From the NCBI GenBank assembly GCA_047628385.1, contig JBLHVH010000004.1, positions 1 to 45,956 on the forward strand: a DNA stretch of 45,956 nucleotides, in the 5' to 3' direction. Both the position numbers and the translations under genes were made by a program. This stretch comes from PZPK01 sp047628385 (GTDB taxonomy: Bacteria > Pseudomonadota > Gammaproteobacteria > Pseudomonadales > Oleiphilaceae). Below the pieces are notes generated by a model. That model searched no databases, was not told the origin of the DNA, and saw only the letters and a list, made by a program, of their open reading frames with translations. This document shows positions 1 through 7,434 of this stretch, in pieces (positions within the stretch are counted from its first letter, which is position 1; each line of letters starts with the position of its first letter).

Positions 1-1
1 G

Positions 2-823
2 GTCTTTGAAGGTTCTTCGCACCGTCGCAACATCGCGAAAACTGACGACGGTATCGCCAACAACTTTCACCGGAAGCGACATAATGTCGTCAAGGTTTTC
101 TATTACACCTGGGACTTTTACAACCAAACGGCCATGCCCATTATCAATCGCTCCCGCAGCAACTAACTGATTGTTACGATTCACAATGGCTAATACGTTT
201 TCAAAATCTATATCGTAAGTTTCCAATACTAGTGGGTCGACGATGACTTCAAGTACCTCTTCACGATCACCACCAATATCTACTTCAAGAACACCCGATA
301 GGGCTTCGATATCGTCTTTTAAATTTCTAGCAATATACAGTAATTGTCGTTCAGGAATTGGACCTGCGAGCCCCATACTCAGCACGGGAAATAGCGACAC
401 GTTTACTTCATTTACTTCAGGCTCATCGCTATCAGCTGGAAGCTTAACTTTTGCTCGATCAACTTTTTCTCGCACATCATCCAGTGCCGAATCACTATCA
501 AAACCAGCATCGAATTCAAGCGTTACAGAGGCATGTCCTTCAGACGCGACTGAGCTCATTTCTTTCACGCCTTCAATGGCTTTCAACTCCTTTTCCATTG
601 GCCTAACTAGAAGACGTTCCGCATCTTCGGGTGAAATCCCTTCATGCGATATAGATACATAAATAATCGGAATCGCAATATCGGGTTCAGCTTCCTTCGG
701 AATTGCGTTATAGGCGGCAACACCACTAAAAAACAAAAAAACCAAGAATAATAAAACGGCTCTTCGGCGCTGAATTGCCCAATCGATTGGGTTAGAAGGG
801 CGACCTGATTCAGAACGGTTCAT
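2..823 (-). CDS. RND efflux transporter permease, N-terminal part (cut by window edge)
   Basis: This is the first 274 codons of an inner-membrane RND permease of the AcrB/MexB superfamily, which exports substrates using proton influx together with an adaptor and an outer-membrane channel. The frame is open from the ATG at 823 to the window edge. The start shows a cytoplasmic segment containing PIDWAIQRRR, then a first membrane helix (LLFLVFLFFSGVAAY), then the porter-domain opening (PKEAEPDI, PIIYVS, GISPEDAERLL, RPMEKELKAIEGV) typical of the family. Its ATG shares one base with the TAA of the adaptor gene upstream, so the two are translationally coupled. The substrate cannot be read from this fragment. 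A heavy-metal CzcA-type role is less likely because the N-terminal motifs look like the drug and solvent branch, but the diagnostic membrane helices lie outside the window. Confidence 0.9.
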   Translation of the reverse strand, partial: MNRSESGRPSNPIDWAIQRRRAVLLFLVFLFFSGVAAYNAIPKEAEPDIAIPIIYVSISHEGISPEDAERLLVRPMEKELKAIEGVKEMSSVASEGHASVTLEFDAGFDSDSALDDVREKVDRAKVKLPADSDEPEVNEVNVSLFPVLSMGLAGPIPERQLLYIARNLKDDIEALSGVLEVDIGGDREEVLEVIVDPLVLETYDIDFENVLAIVNRNNQLVAAGAIDNGHGRLVVKVPGVIENLDDIMSLPVKVVGDTVVSFRDVATVRRTFKD

Positions 824-1941
824 TATAAAGCTGCTCCATGCTCTGCATCATCCACTGCAGGAGTATTGAGAACCGTGTTCACCACATCGCCCTCCGCAAC
901 AAAGCCTTGGCCAATCGTAATCAAATTAAACTGTTTAGGCAGCCCACTCAACCAAATACCATCGTTCTCGCTACGAATAATATCAACTTTTTTCGTGATG
1001 ACTCGTTGATCTTCATCGACGCCTTTTATCTCTAATAAGCCATCGCTATCTAAACCAAGTAATGAAGGCGATAATTTATGCGCATACTGCTCTCCCAGAT
1101 AAATACTCACTCGCGCACTTTGCCCAAAGCGCTTTATCCCCATCATATTAAACGCTTTTGCTTCGACACGAAAAGTACGGGTGTTGGTATCAGCCGAACT
1201 CGAAATATAGAAGATTTCACCTTCAATTATCGCGCCATTGAGCAATTCAGCACTTACCTTCTGCCCGTTATTTAGCTTTGATATATGCTGCTGTGGTACC
1301 TCTGCACTGATCGTAATATATTGATCATCTACAAGTGTGGCTAACGCGGTACCTGATGAAACGTAATCTCCAAGCTCTACATGTAATTCATCTAACACAC
1401 CATCGAAAGCAGCCGTAATTGTGGTGCGCTGTATTTCTATCTCCCTTTCTTTTACTTCAGCTTCCGCTGAAACCACATTGGCGACATTTTGTAGGTATTG
1501 ATTTTCTGAGATCAATTTTTTTGCTTTTAAGCTTAAACTTGACTTCAAATCAGCTTGGCGAACCTTTAGCTCTGCTTTTGCACGCTCTAGTCTTGCTTGA
1601 CGATCATTCGTAGCGAGTACCAGAATTTGTTGACCTTTAGTAATCTGCTCACCTTTTTTGGTGTTAAGCGTGGTTACAACGCCATCCGTTTCAGCGCGAA
1701 CTTCAATTTCTCTCACCGACTCAATTCCACCTTGCAAGTCGATTCGATCGAGCATTAATACCGCCTCAATAGCCTCTACTTTTACTTTGAAACGAGGGTT
1801 CGAATTACCATTTTCATCTACCTCAGGCGCTTGTTGGCTTGGCGTATTCTCATCTGCAGTATTACTAAAAAGTGAACCGGATAGAATCCAGACTAATGCC
1901 AAAACGGCTAAAGAAATTGAGAGTATAAGAGATCGGTTCAT
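823..1941 (-). CDS. RND efflux pump periplasmic adaptor (membrane fusion protein)
   Basis: A 372-residue HlyD/AcrA-type adaptor that would link the RND permease to an outer-membrane channel. An N-terminal hydrophobic segment (about residues 4-25, without a clear lipobox cysteine) is followed by a linker. A split biotinyl-lipoyl domain follows (EIEVRAETDGVVTTL near 80, then TITAAFDGVLDELHVELGDYV near 175), flanking an alpha hairpin rich in Ala, Lys and Glu. A beta-barrel domain and a C-terminal membrane-proximal domain complete the fold. The start is supported by a GAGG ribosome-binding site just upstream. It is the first gene of a two-gene unit with the permease, with stop and start overlapping as TAATG. 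No regulator gene lies directly beside it. The gene divergent from it encodes a sigma-like factor about 400 bases away. Confidence 0.92.
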   Translation of the reverse strand: MNRSLILSISLAVLALVWILSGSLFSNTADENTPSQQAPEVDENGNSNPRFKVKVEAIEAVLMLDRIDLQGGIESVREIEVRAETDGVVTTLNTKKGEQITKGQQILVLATNDRQARLERAKAELKVRQADLKSSLSLKAKKLISENQYLQNVANVVSAEAEVKEREIEIQRTTITAAFDGVLDELHVELGDYVSSGTALATLVDDQYITISAEVPQQHISKLNNGQKVSAELLNGAIIEGEIFYISSSADTNTRTFRVEAKAFNMMGIKRFGQSARVSIYLGEQYAHKLSPSLLGLDSDGLLEIKGVDEDQRVITKKVDIIRSENDGIWLSGLPKQFNLITIGQGFVAEGDVVNTVLNTPAVDDAEHGAAL

Positions 1942-2338
1942 TCTGCCTCGCAGTAATTGATGAAAAGTAAATAGTATGTAAGTGCACTAAAGAAACTTTA
2001 GCTGCAATAAGAAGAACGTCCTTAAAGCATAACCAACGTTAAATATTTAAAAAATATACCCTAAGCGTCATTAGTTTAGTGAGTATACGATAATCAGCAA
2101 TAGTTTTATGACCATGGGTCACAAAACTATTGCTGATATAATAAGAATCGAATAAAAAGCAGTAAAGTTCCTTAGAAATAAGGATAAAAGACCTACTTTC
2201 CAGCTCACAGACTTCGGTAAAATTCCTGCGCGATGCAAGAGTTCCAGCCATAAGAGAGAGAAAACATATTAAAAGGGTGATCTGATTTCCAATTTAATGA
2301 GTATACATTATCTACTAACATGAACTTTGGTACCGCGT
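1942..2338. other. Intergenic region between efflux operon and sigma-like gene
   Basis: About 400 bases lie between two divergent genes. I see no convincing coding frame here: a 70-codon minus-strand frame at 2039-2251 has no ribosome-binding site and no family resemblance. The notable structure is the 45-base palindrome at 2093-2137, listed separately. The nine-base word TGAGTATAC occurs twice, at 2080-2088 and 2298-2306. A short frame of 11 codons begins at the ATG at 2320 and overlaps the start of the sigma-like gene out of frame. It could be a leader peptide or chance. Confidence 0.6.
2093..2137. repeat. Near-perfect 45-base palindrome (21-base arms, 3-base loop)
   Basis: The arms at 2093-2113 and 2117-2137 are reverse complements except at one position, around a 3-base centre ATG. 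In RNA from the minus strand the single mismatch becomes a G-U pair, so that transcript would fold without a break. No T-tract follows on either strand, so it is not a standard intrinsic terminator. It lies in the divergent promoter region of the efflux operon and the sigma-like gene, so an operator, a small-RNA element or a remnant of a mobile repeat are all possible. Confidence 0.85.
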
Positions 2339-3538
2339 ATGAATTCAACTTATGAAGCCGTTTCTTCTGCCACGTCGAACCAAGACCTAAATAGTTTTAC
2401 TGAGCATAAAATGCTACCTCGCATGGCCATTGATGAAGAATTAAATGCATATAAAATTATGCAATCCTCTGCCCTATGTCAGTTAATATTATTTACCGAG
2501 ACCCCTTACCTACTCTCACTATTGAAAGAACTTGTTGAAAACATTAGTTATGAAACCGAACGTAATGCAAAAACAAGCACTCCTGAAGAAGATACAGTTT
2601 ATTTAGAATTACTTAGCTTAATCGACGAACTAGAAATACTGCATCATATTGGGGACATCACAAGACTTCAAAAAAGACATCGCCGACTCCAACGAAAGCT
2701 TTCAGAGTGGCCTGCGCCAAGGCACCTAGTAATGAGTGCCATTAAAAAAATAATGACATCAAGGGATTATACAAACGCCTCAAACGACGACACTCATTTA
2801 AAGAAAGTGACCACTAAGCAATTTAGTCGCTATTTACAGCAACGTAACCGTTTAGTAAGCGCAAACTTGCGCCTTGTTTTGAGTATCGCCAAACGGTTTC
2901 GCTATTTGGGTCTCCCCTACGAAGACTTAATTCAAGAAGGTAGTCTTGGGCTCATCAAAGCCATAGAACGCTTCAACCCTAAAAAGGGCTTCCTTTTTTC
3001 AACCTACGCTTATAGACCAATAAGCCAAACTATTCACTTCGCTATCGAGCAACACTCGAGTACTGTACGCAAACCAAACACCTTAATGCGTGACAAAGCC
3101 GTTGTGGACCAAACAAGAGCACGACTAGAACAATCTTTATCAAGACCACCCCGCAGCTTCGAGTTCGAGCAGAGTTTACCGAGTACGATAGAGAAGAAGT
3201 CAGCGCATATCGCACTCAATATACAGCCCACTGCTGATAGTGAAAGTTACCATATGTTGCCTAGTTGTCCTGAGCTTCATCCTCAGATGGATAGGACAAA
3301 ACAAGATTTCCAAACACACTTTCTTAAATATAAGGACTTGCTCGACACTGCATTATCTCACCTAGATAAGCGAACACTTCAAATAGTCAGAATGCGCTTT
3401 GGGATTGGCATTAATCGCACCTACACGCTAAAGGAAATAGGTGAAACACTTTCAATATCAACAGAAAGAGCCCGACAAATATCAGTAAAAGCGATTGAAA
3501 CTTTGCAGCTAATGTATCAAACAGAAAACAAACACTAA
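2339..3538 (+). CDS. Divergent sigma-70 family RNA polymerase sigma factor
   Basis: A 399-residue protein with recognisable sigma regions 2 and 4. Region 2.1-2.3 (about residues 170-225) contains NLRLVLSIAKRF, DLIQEGSLGL and FSTYAY. Region 4 (about 335-390) contains the helix-turn-helix LKEIGETLSISTERARQIS. The first 160 residues and the stretch between regions 2 and 4 are poorly conserved, and region 3 is not clearly recognisable. Within region 2.4 the E. coli RpoD motif YATWWIRQAI is replaced by YAYRPISQTI, so both tryptophans that contact the -12 position are missing (R and P instead, about residues 226-227), while the glutamine is kept. The length fits neither RpoS (about 330) nor RpoD (about 610). 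The start is uncertain: ATG at 2339 is used here, TTG at 2327 is in frame, ATG at 2411 is also possible, and none has a good ribosome-binding site. It could be an alternative sigma with altered promoter choice or a decaying RpoS/RpoD paralogue. Confidence 0.8.
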   Translation: MNSTYEAVSSATSNQDLNSFTEHKMLPRMAIDEELNAYKIMQSSALCQLILFTETPYLLSLLKELVENISYETERNAKTSTPEEDTVYLELLSLIDELEILHHIGDITRLQKRHRRLQRKLSEWPAPRHLVMSAIKKIMTSRDYTNASNDDTHLKKVTTKQFSRYLQQRNRLVSANLRLVLSIAKRFRYLGLPYEDLIQEGSLGLIKAIERFNPKKGFLFSTYAYRPISQTIHFAIEQHSSTVRKPNTLMRDKAVVDQTRARLEQSLSRPPRSFEFEQSLPSTIEKKSAHIALNIQPTADSESYHMLPSCPELHPQMDRTKQDFQTHFLKYKDLLDTALSHLDKRTLQIVRMRFGIGINRTYTLKEIGETLSISTERARQISVKAIETLQLMYQTENKH

Positions 3539-3708
3539 TTGTGCAGCATTACCTTAAACCCAAATAAGGTCCCTGACGTAATAACGCTAAAGATACCAAA
3601 AAGACCACTGAGAACTAGATATACAGGCCTGCGAAAAAATGTAAATTTGTTTAGAAAAACTTACTCTTTATAGCAGCGACTCGGACATAAAAATGGAGAT
3701 CACTTACT

Positions 3709-4452
3709 ATGAACAAAACTAAAACTGCAGCGATTGTGGTAGGGGCTAATGGTGGAATTGGCTATGCAACCATGAAATGCTTTGAGAAAGATGAACAAAT
3801 CGACCATGTGTTTGCCATTAGCCGCGACCTCCATGCTGAACGAAATTTAAATAACACAAATACTACCTGGCTCAAAAGTGACTCTACTGAAGAGTCAATT
3901 ACTCGAATTTGTGCACACTTACAAAGCTCAATTTTTTCAGTGAGATATATCGTGATCGCAACAGGTATTCTACATAATACGCATAGCGGGATTAAGCCAG
4001 AAAAACGCATTGCATCACTTACGCCAGACTCTCTGCACGAAGTATTTAACATCAACACATTCCTGCCAATGCAATGGCTGAAAGGTTTCACCGAACTACT
4101 CAGTAAAAAGAATCAGACTAATATCGCCGTGCTATCTGCCAGAGTTGGTAGTATTGAAGACAACCGACTTGGCGGCTGGTATAGCTATAGGGCATCTAAA
4201 GCGGCCTTAAACATGCTCCTGAAAACTCTCGCGATTGAATACCAACGACGCTTCCCCAAAACCAAACTCACATCTTTTCATCCGGGCACTACCGATACAA
4301 ATTTATCTAAGCCTTTTCAGGCAGGTGTGCCTGAACACAAACTGTTTACTGTAGAATTTGTTGCGCAACGTCTTCATCAATTGCTGCAAGTATCTGCGCC
4401 TGATGGAGAGCTGAGCTTTCAGGATTGGGATCATAAAAGCATTCCCTGGTAG
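3709..4452 (+). CDS. Short-chain dehydrogenase/reductase, C-factor-like
   Basis: A 247-residue classical SDR oxidoreductase with an NAD(P)-binding Rossmann fold. The cofactor loop GANGGIG sits at residues 12-18. The catalytic set is visible as Ser143 (VLSARVGS), Tyr160 and Lys164 (YRASK). The HPGTTDT motif after the active site is typical of the CsgA/C-factor-like branch, whose natural substrates are mostly unknown. The start has GGAG about ten bases upstream. It follows the sigma-like gene on the same strand with a gap of 170 bases containing a weak hairpin (3551-3570), so joint transcription is possible but not shown. The substrate cannot be inferred. Confidence 0.88.
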   Translation: MNKTKTAAIVVGANGGIGYATMKCFEKDEQIDHVFAISRDLHAERNLNNTNTTWLKSDSTEESITRICAHLQSSIFSVRYIVIATGILHNTHSGIKPEKRIASLTPDSLHEVFNINTFLPMQWLKGFTELLSKKNQTNIAVLSARVGSIEDNRLGGWYSYRASKAALNMLLKTLAIEYQRRFPKTKLTSFHPGTTDTNLSKPFQAGVPEHKLFTVEFVAQRLHQLLQVSAPDGELSFQDWDHKSIPW

Positions 4453-4605
4453 CAGCACTTCCTAGCCGTCCATGTTCAAAAAAGTGGCGTTGGAACAAGC
4501 CCTGACGCACAAGACTACCCTTGTAATTGCCTTGTTGTGATAGAAAAAGAGTTTTAGAATTATTCGATATTTACTTTTGATTATTTAAGTTGGTAAACTG
4601 GCTCA

Positions 4606-5025
4606 ATGCACTCCTTTCGTAAAACCAACAAAAGACTATTAGCTGTCTGGTCAATATTACTTTCACTGCTGATGTTGAACGCTCAGGGCGTCACGCTGCA
4701 CGTCCATAACATTGAGCATGATCCGCTACAAAATCATCACTCTATCGATGACCTAAATGATCATTCATACCTAAAATTAGTTCACCTGACGACTGATTCT
4801 TCCCATGAAGGTCATCATGCTGACGTAACATCTGAGATCAATGCCTGCCCTGATTGTTTAGTGAACCAAGTCTTAAGCAAAATCACCATGATTGCCTTAC
4901 AAGTAATGGCGCTAATATGGATATTACTCGTAGTATGTCGAACTGACTTCCCTCGTATTCATAGCAATATCAAGCACCCATGGCGACATTACATTTCCCC
5001 TCAGCTTCGCGCGCCTCCGCTTTAA
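4606..5025 (+). CDS. Histidine-rich membrane protein with CPDC motif
   Basis: A 139-residue predicted envelope protein. Residues 10-27 form a signal or first membrane helix and residues 92-111 a second one. Between them lies a loop with ten histidines in residues 32-71 (HVH, HH, HEGHH among them) followed by Cys81-Pro-Asp-Cys84. The C-terminus is SPQLRAPPL. This layout resembles small periplasmic-facing proteins of the DUF2946 type that sit beside metal-transport genes, but I cannot confirm the family. His-rich loops and CxxC pairs commonly bind Cu, Ni, Co or Zn. It is the first gene of a run on the plus strand leading into a HupE/UreJ-type permease and a DUF6488 protein, which supports a role in metal handling. 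The exact metal and function are unknown. Confidence 0.7.
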   Translation: MHSFRKTNKRLLAVWSILLSLLMLNAQGVTLHVHNIEHDPLQNHHSIDDLNDHSYLKLVHLTTDSSHEGHHADVTSEINACPDCLVNQVLSKITMIALQVMALIWILLVVCRTDFPRIHSNIKHPWRHYISPQLRAPPL

Positions 5026-5164
5026 GTTGTTTTTATCCGTCTTCTAGGCACTCAATCTAATTCAATTTAGGGTGCACTAATATCAAAAAATCATGGTCGG
5101 CAGTGTTGCTGCTGAAAGCCGGTACCGGTCGTGTTTAAAAACATTTCATCACGGAGAAGAACGC

Positions 5165-5326
5165 ATGAAAGTGCTCACAGTTATTGCGCCTATCAACGCT
5201 CAACAACAAATAGCGAATTTATTACACATCATAAACCCGATTTCTGGCTTTACATTTAGCCATCCTGAAGGCCTTAGAATTGAAACTGAAACTGAAACTG
5301 AAACTGAAAAAGGAGGCCAGCTGTGA
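5165..5326 (+). CDS. Small DUF3240-like ORF with Glu-Thr repeat, coupled to hupE-like gene
   Basis: A 53-residue frame beginning at an ATG with GGAGA eight bases upstream. An in-frame ATG at 5093 lacks such a site. The first 36 residues (VLTVIAPINAQQQIANLL, then ISGFTFSHPEG) resemble the start of DUF3240 proteins, which are about 100 residues long and are found beside CzcA-type metal pumps. That match is tentative. The rest is a run of alternating Glu and Thr encoded by a hexamer repeat, then KGGQL, so it looks like a shortened relative. Its TGA overlaps the ATG of the next gene as TGATG, and that gene's ribosome-binding site AGGAGG lies inside it, so reading this frame would couple translation of the permease. 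Confidence 0.5.
   Translation: MKVLTVIAPINAQQQIANLLHIINPISGFTFSHPEGLRIETETETETEKGGQL
5281..5309 (+). repeat. Hexamer tandem repeat TGAAAC, four copies plus a partial fifth
   Basis: Four exact copies of TGAAAC and a truncated fifth lie inside the 53-codon frame, just before the AGGAGG ribosome-binding site of the HupE-like gene. Because the unit is six bases, gain or loss of copies changes the Glu-Thr run without shifting the frame. Such short repeats are prone to slippage during replication. Confidence 0.9.
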
Positions 5327-6540
5327 TGGGTATTAATCAAACGCTATTAAAGGAACAAAATCATTTCAGCCCGGCATCACGATATCTATTTTTACTAATC
5401 ATAGGGCTATTTCTATTTGCGGTCTTAACAAACTTGGCCTTTGCACATGGCATGTCAGAAGAGGAAAAAAAAGGAATTATTGATGGGGGCAATTTACAGT
5501 ATATGTGGCTAGGTGCCACACATATGCTATCAGGCTATGATCACTTAGCATTTGTGTTCGGGATTATATTTTTCTTGACCTCATTCCGTGATATTGCGAA
5601 GTATGTCACGGCGTTTACGCTAGGGCACAGTGTCACGCTGATCTACGCCACGTTTAATGCCATTCAACTTAACTACTTCCTTATAGATGCAGTGGTTGCG
5701 CTAAGTGTATGTTATATCGCCTTTGCTAATATCGATGGTTTTCGCAAATACCTGAGCGTGAACCCGCCCAACATGATGCTAATGATTATAGGATTGGGAC
5801 TGATTCATGGCTTTGGTTTGTCTACGCGCTTACAAGAATTGCCATTAAGTGAAGATGATCTGCTTTTCAATATTATCTCTTTTAATATAGGTATCGAGAT
5901 CGGACAAATCAGTGCACTTTGCATCATGTTGTTGCTGGTTAAAAGCTGGCGAAAAACACAAAGTTTTAAAGCCTTTAGCCTAGTGGCAAATTACGCACTA
6001 ATCTCAATGGGGATTTTTCTTTTCCTCATGCAAATGCATGGTTATGAACATACGGTTAATGCAGAAGAACTGGATATCACGCCGGAAGCATCGGAGCAAA
6101 TAGACAATCATCGCAACAGTCCAATAACTCAGCTTAAAGGTCGAGATTCAAGCCAATGGCAAGATTCGATTGAGGTTGTAATTCCTGGTAGAGCTGACAA
6201 GGAATACAAACTGCTGCTTATCAAAGGCGCGACGTTTAACTATGCTTGGCAAACAGAAGGCGAAGTGCTCTTCTTTGATTTCCATGGTGAGGCGACGGGT
6301 GATGCCTCGGGTTATTTTAAAAGCTTTAAAAAGAGTACAGCAAATAATTCTAGTGGATCACTCACATCTTCATTCGCGGGTACCCATGGCTGGTATTGGA
6401 AGAACAGCAGCCGCTCGCCGGTCACAGTTTCGTTAAAAATCAGCGGTGAATATCAGCTGTTAAACAAGGCTAAACTCACAATCAGCGAAAACACCGCGCT
6501 AAAACCTGAAACCAGACATCAAAGCATCGATTCACTATAG
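5326..6540 (+). CDS. HupE/UreJ-family permease fused to a periplasmic 'transmembrane anchor' domain
   Basis: A 404-residue protein with two parts. Residues 1-240 form a HupE/UreJ-type membrane domain. A signal-like helix ends at AFAHG, and the conserved histidine motifs THMLSGYDHLAF (65-76), LGHSVT (99-104) and IHGFGLS (160-166) follow, within about six further helices. HupE proteins are linked to nickel or cobalt uptake. Residues 275-380 form a soluble beta-rich domain (VVIPGRADKEYKLLL, FFDFHGEATGD, GTHGWYWKN) that I recognise from proteins annotated as 'transmembrane anchor protein', which usually have their own gene beside hupE-like and DUF6488 genes. The ATG at 5326 overlaps the preceding stop and has AGGAGG nine bases upstream. 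GTG at 5323 is an alternative. The fusion seems genuine, since the frame is continuous and the linker (240-275) is hydrophilic. Metal identity and direction of transport are inference. Confidence 0.85.
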   Translation: MGINQTLLKEQNHFSPASRYLFLLIIGLFLFAVLTNLAFAHGMSEEEKKGIIDGGNLQYMWLGATHMLSGYDHLAFVFGIIFFLTSFRDIAKYVTAFTLGHSVTLIYATFNAIQLNYFLIDAVVALSVCYIAFANIDGFRKYLSVNPPNMMLMIIGLGLIHGFGLSTRLQELPLSEDDLLFNIISFNIGIEIGQISALCIMLLLVKSWRKTQSFKAFSLVANYALISMGIFLFLMQMHGYEHTVNAEELDITPEASEQIDNHRNSPITQLKGRDSSQWQDSIEVVIPGRADKEYKLLLIKGATFNYAWQTEGEVLFFDFHGEATGDASGYFKSFKKSTANNSSGSLTSSFAGTHGWYWKNSSRSPVTVSLKISGEYQLLNKAKLTISENTALKPETRHQSIDSL

Positions 6541-6694
6541 GAGACAAGTCATACAAAAAATACGGTTAATACTAGTTGCTAGCTCAAGTCTAAGGCTGTT
6601 AGCAGCGTATTCACCCGCCATGGGCATGGTTAAAACCGCTCTTATAATAAATAACCTCAACACGACTCAATTAACTAAACAGATCAGGAAAAAT
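6541..6694 (+). other. Possible start-lost ORF upstream of the DUF6488 gene
   Basis: Immediately after the HupE-like stop, AGGAG (6539-6543) stands seven bases before ATA at 6551. The frame from there is open for 48 codons and runs in frame into the DUF6488 gene. It begins like a signal sequence (IQKIRLILVASSSLRLLAA). An ATG-to-ATA change in a former small secreted-protein gene would give this picture. Rare AUA initiation or coincidence are alternatives. Confidence 0.35.
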
Positions 6695-7045
6695 ATGACT
6701 CACTTTATTAATATTACACTTTCACTATTCTTACTACTAACAACAACAGTTTTTGCGGGTTCAGGACACAATCACGGGCATGGCCAATCACATACGCCAG
6801 CGACGAAGGCAGAAGCTGAAAAAACCGCGACGGAAAGTGTCACCAAAATGGTTGAAAGAAAAACCATCGACAGTTCTTGGAAATCAATATCAGTTCATAA
6901 GTCTGAACAAAAAGAATTTAGCGGCAAAAAGGAGTGGGTCGTTATATTTAAAAATAAAAAAATAAAAAACCAAGAAAAACAAATATTATATATTTTTCTC
7001 TCATTGGAAGGTCAATACCTCGCCGCAAATTACACGGGTAATTAA
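6695..7045 (+). CDS. DUF6488 family small periplasmic protein
   Basis: A 116-residue protein with a signal peptide (residues 1-21, ending TTTVFA-G), then a His/Gly-rich stretch GSGHNHGHGQSHTP that could bind metal, then a compact domain containing KTIDSSWKS, KEWVVIFKNKKI, ILYIFLSLEGQYLAANYTG. This pattern matches the DUF6488 proteins I know of, whose function is unknown and which are often found beside HupE/UreJ-like and 'transmembrane anchor' genes. The start was chosen because AGGAA lies just upstream and a signal peptide begins there. An in-frame ATG at 6620 would bury the signal sequence. It is the last gene of the proposed metal-handling island. Confidence 0.8.
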   Translation: MTHFINITLSLFLLLTTTVFAGSGHNHGHGQSHTPATKAEAEKTATESVTKMVERKTIDSSWKSISVHKSEQKEFSGKKEWVVIFKNKKIKNQEKQILYIFLSLEGQYLAANYTGN

Positions 7046-7434
7046 ACAGAATTAAGGCCGTAAAATTTAAAACCATACTTTTTGCCTCTCTTGTTTATAC
7101 CTTTTACAACGTCGCGTTAATGATTGATAATAAACGTTTTTCTCAAAGCCCTTTGTTAAACTTTATTTGGTAAAGGGTTCGCTTTGTCCGTTTGGTTCCA
7201 CCCAAAACTAATGGTTAACCGGCCCAAAACGATACGATTAAACCCGCCAGAAATACAAAAAAAACACCGCAAAAGCGTCACCTTTCAATACTCGTAAATC
7301 TGTATAAGATTAATTTGAAGCAGGTATACCAAGGCCTAGCGCGCATATTATTGTTTAAATTTTAGCCAACGCTCAAACATTAATTTTTCCATTTGTGTAT
7401 AGTATGTCGCTTATTCATAGCAAAAAGAGGATAT
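7046..7434. other. Intergenic region before the BCCT gene
   Basis: A stretch of 389 bases with no frame that looks coding. An imperfect hairpin at about 7144-7190 pairs CAAAG and CCCTTT with AAAGGG and CTTTG around a long loop. It could stop transcription from the DUF6488 side, but no T-tract follows. A possible -10 element TATAGT lies at 7398-7403, and I see no matching -35. Confidence 0.5.

Noticed and set aside
243..662. Plus-strand 139-codon frame at the window start
   Set aside because: It is the antisense shadow of the RND permease, with a low-complexity Ser/Thr composition.
2039..2251. A 70-codon minus-strand frame spanning the palindrome
   Set aside because: No ribosome-binding site, no family resemblance, and most of it is explained by the inverted repeat.
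3551..3570. Hairpin ACCTTA/TAAGGT after the sigma-like gene
   Set aside because: Short stem and no T-tract, so it could be chance.
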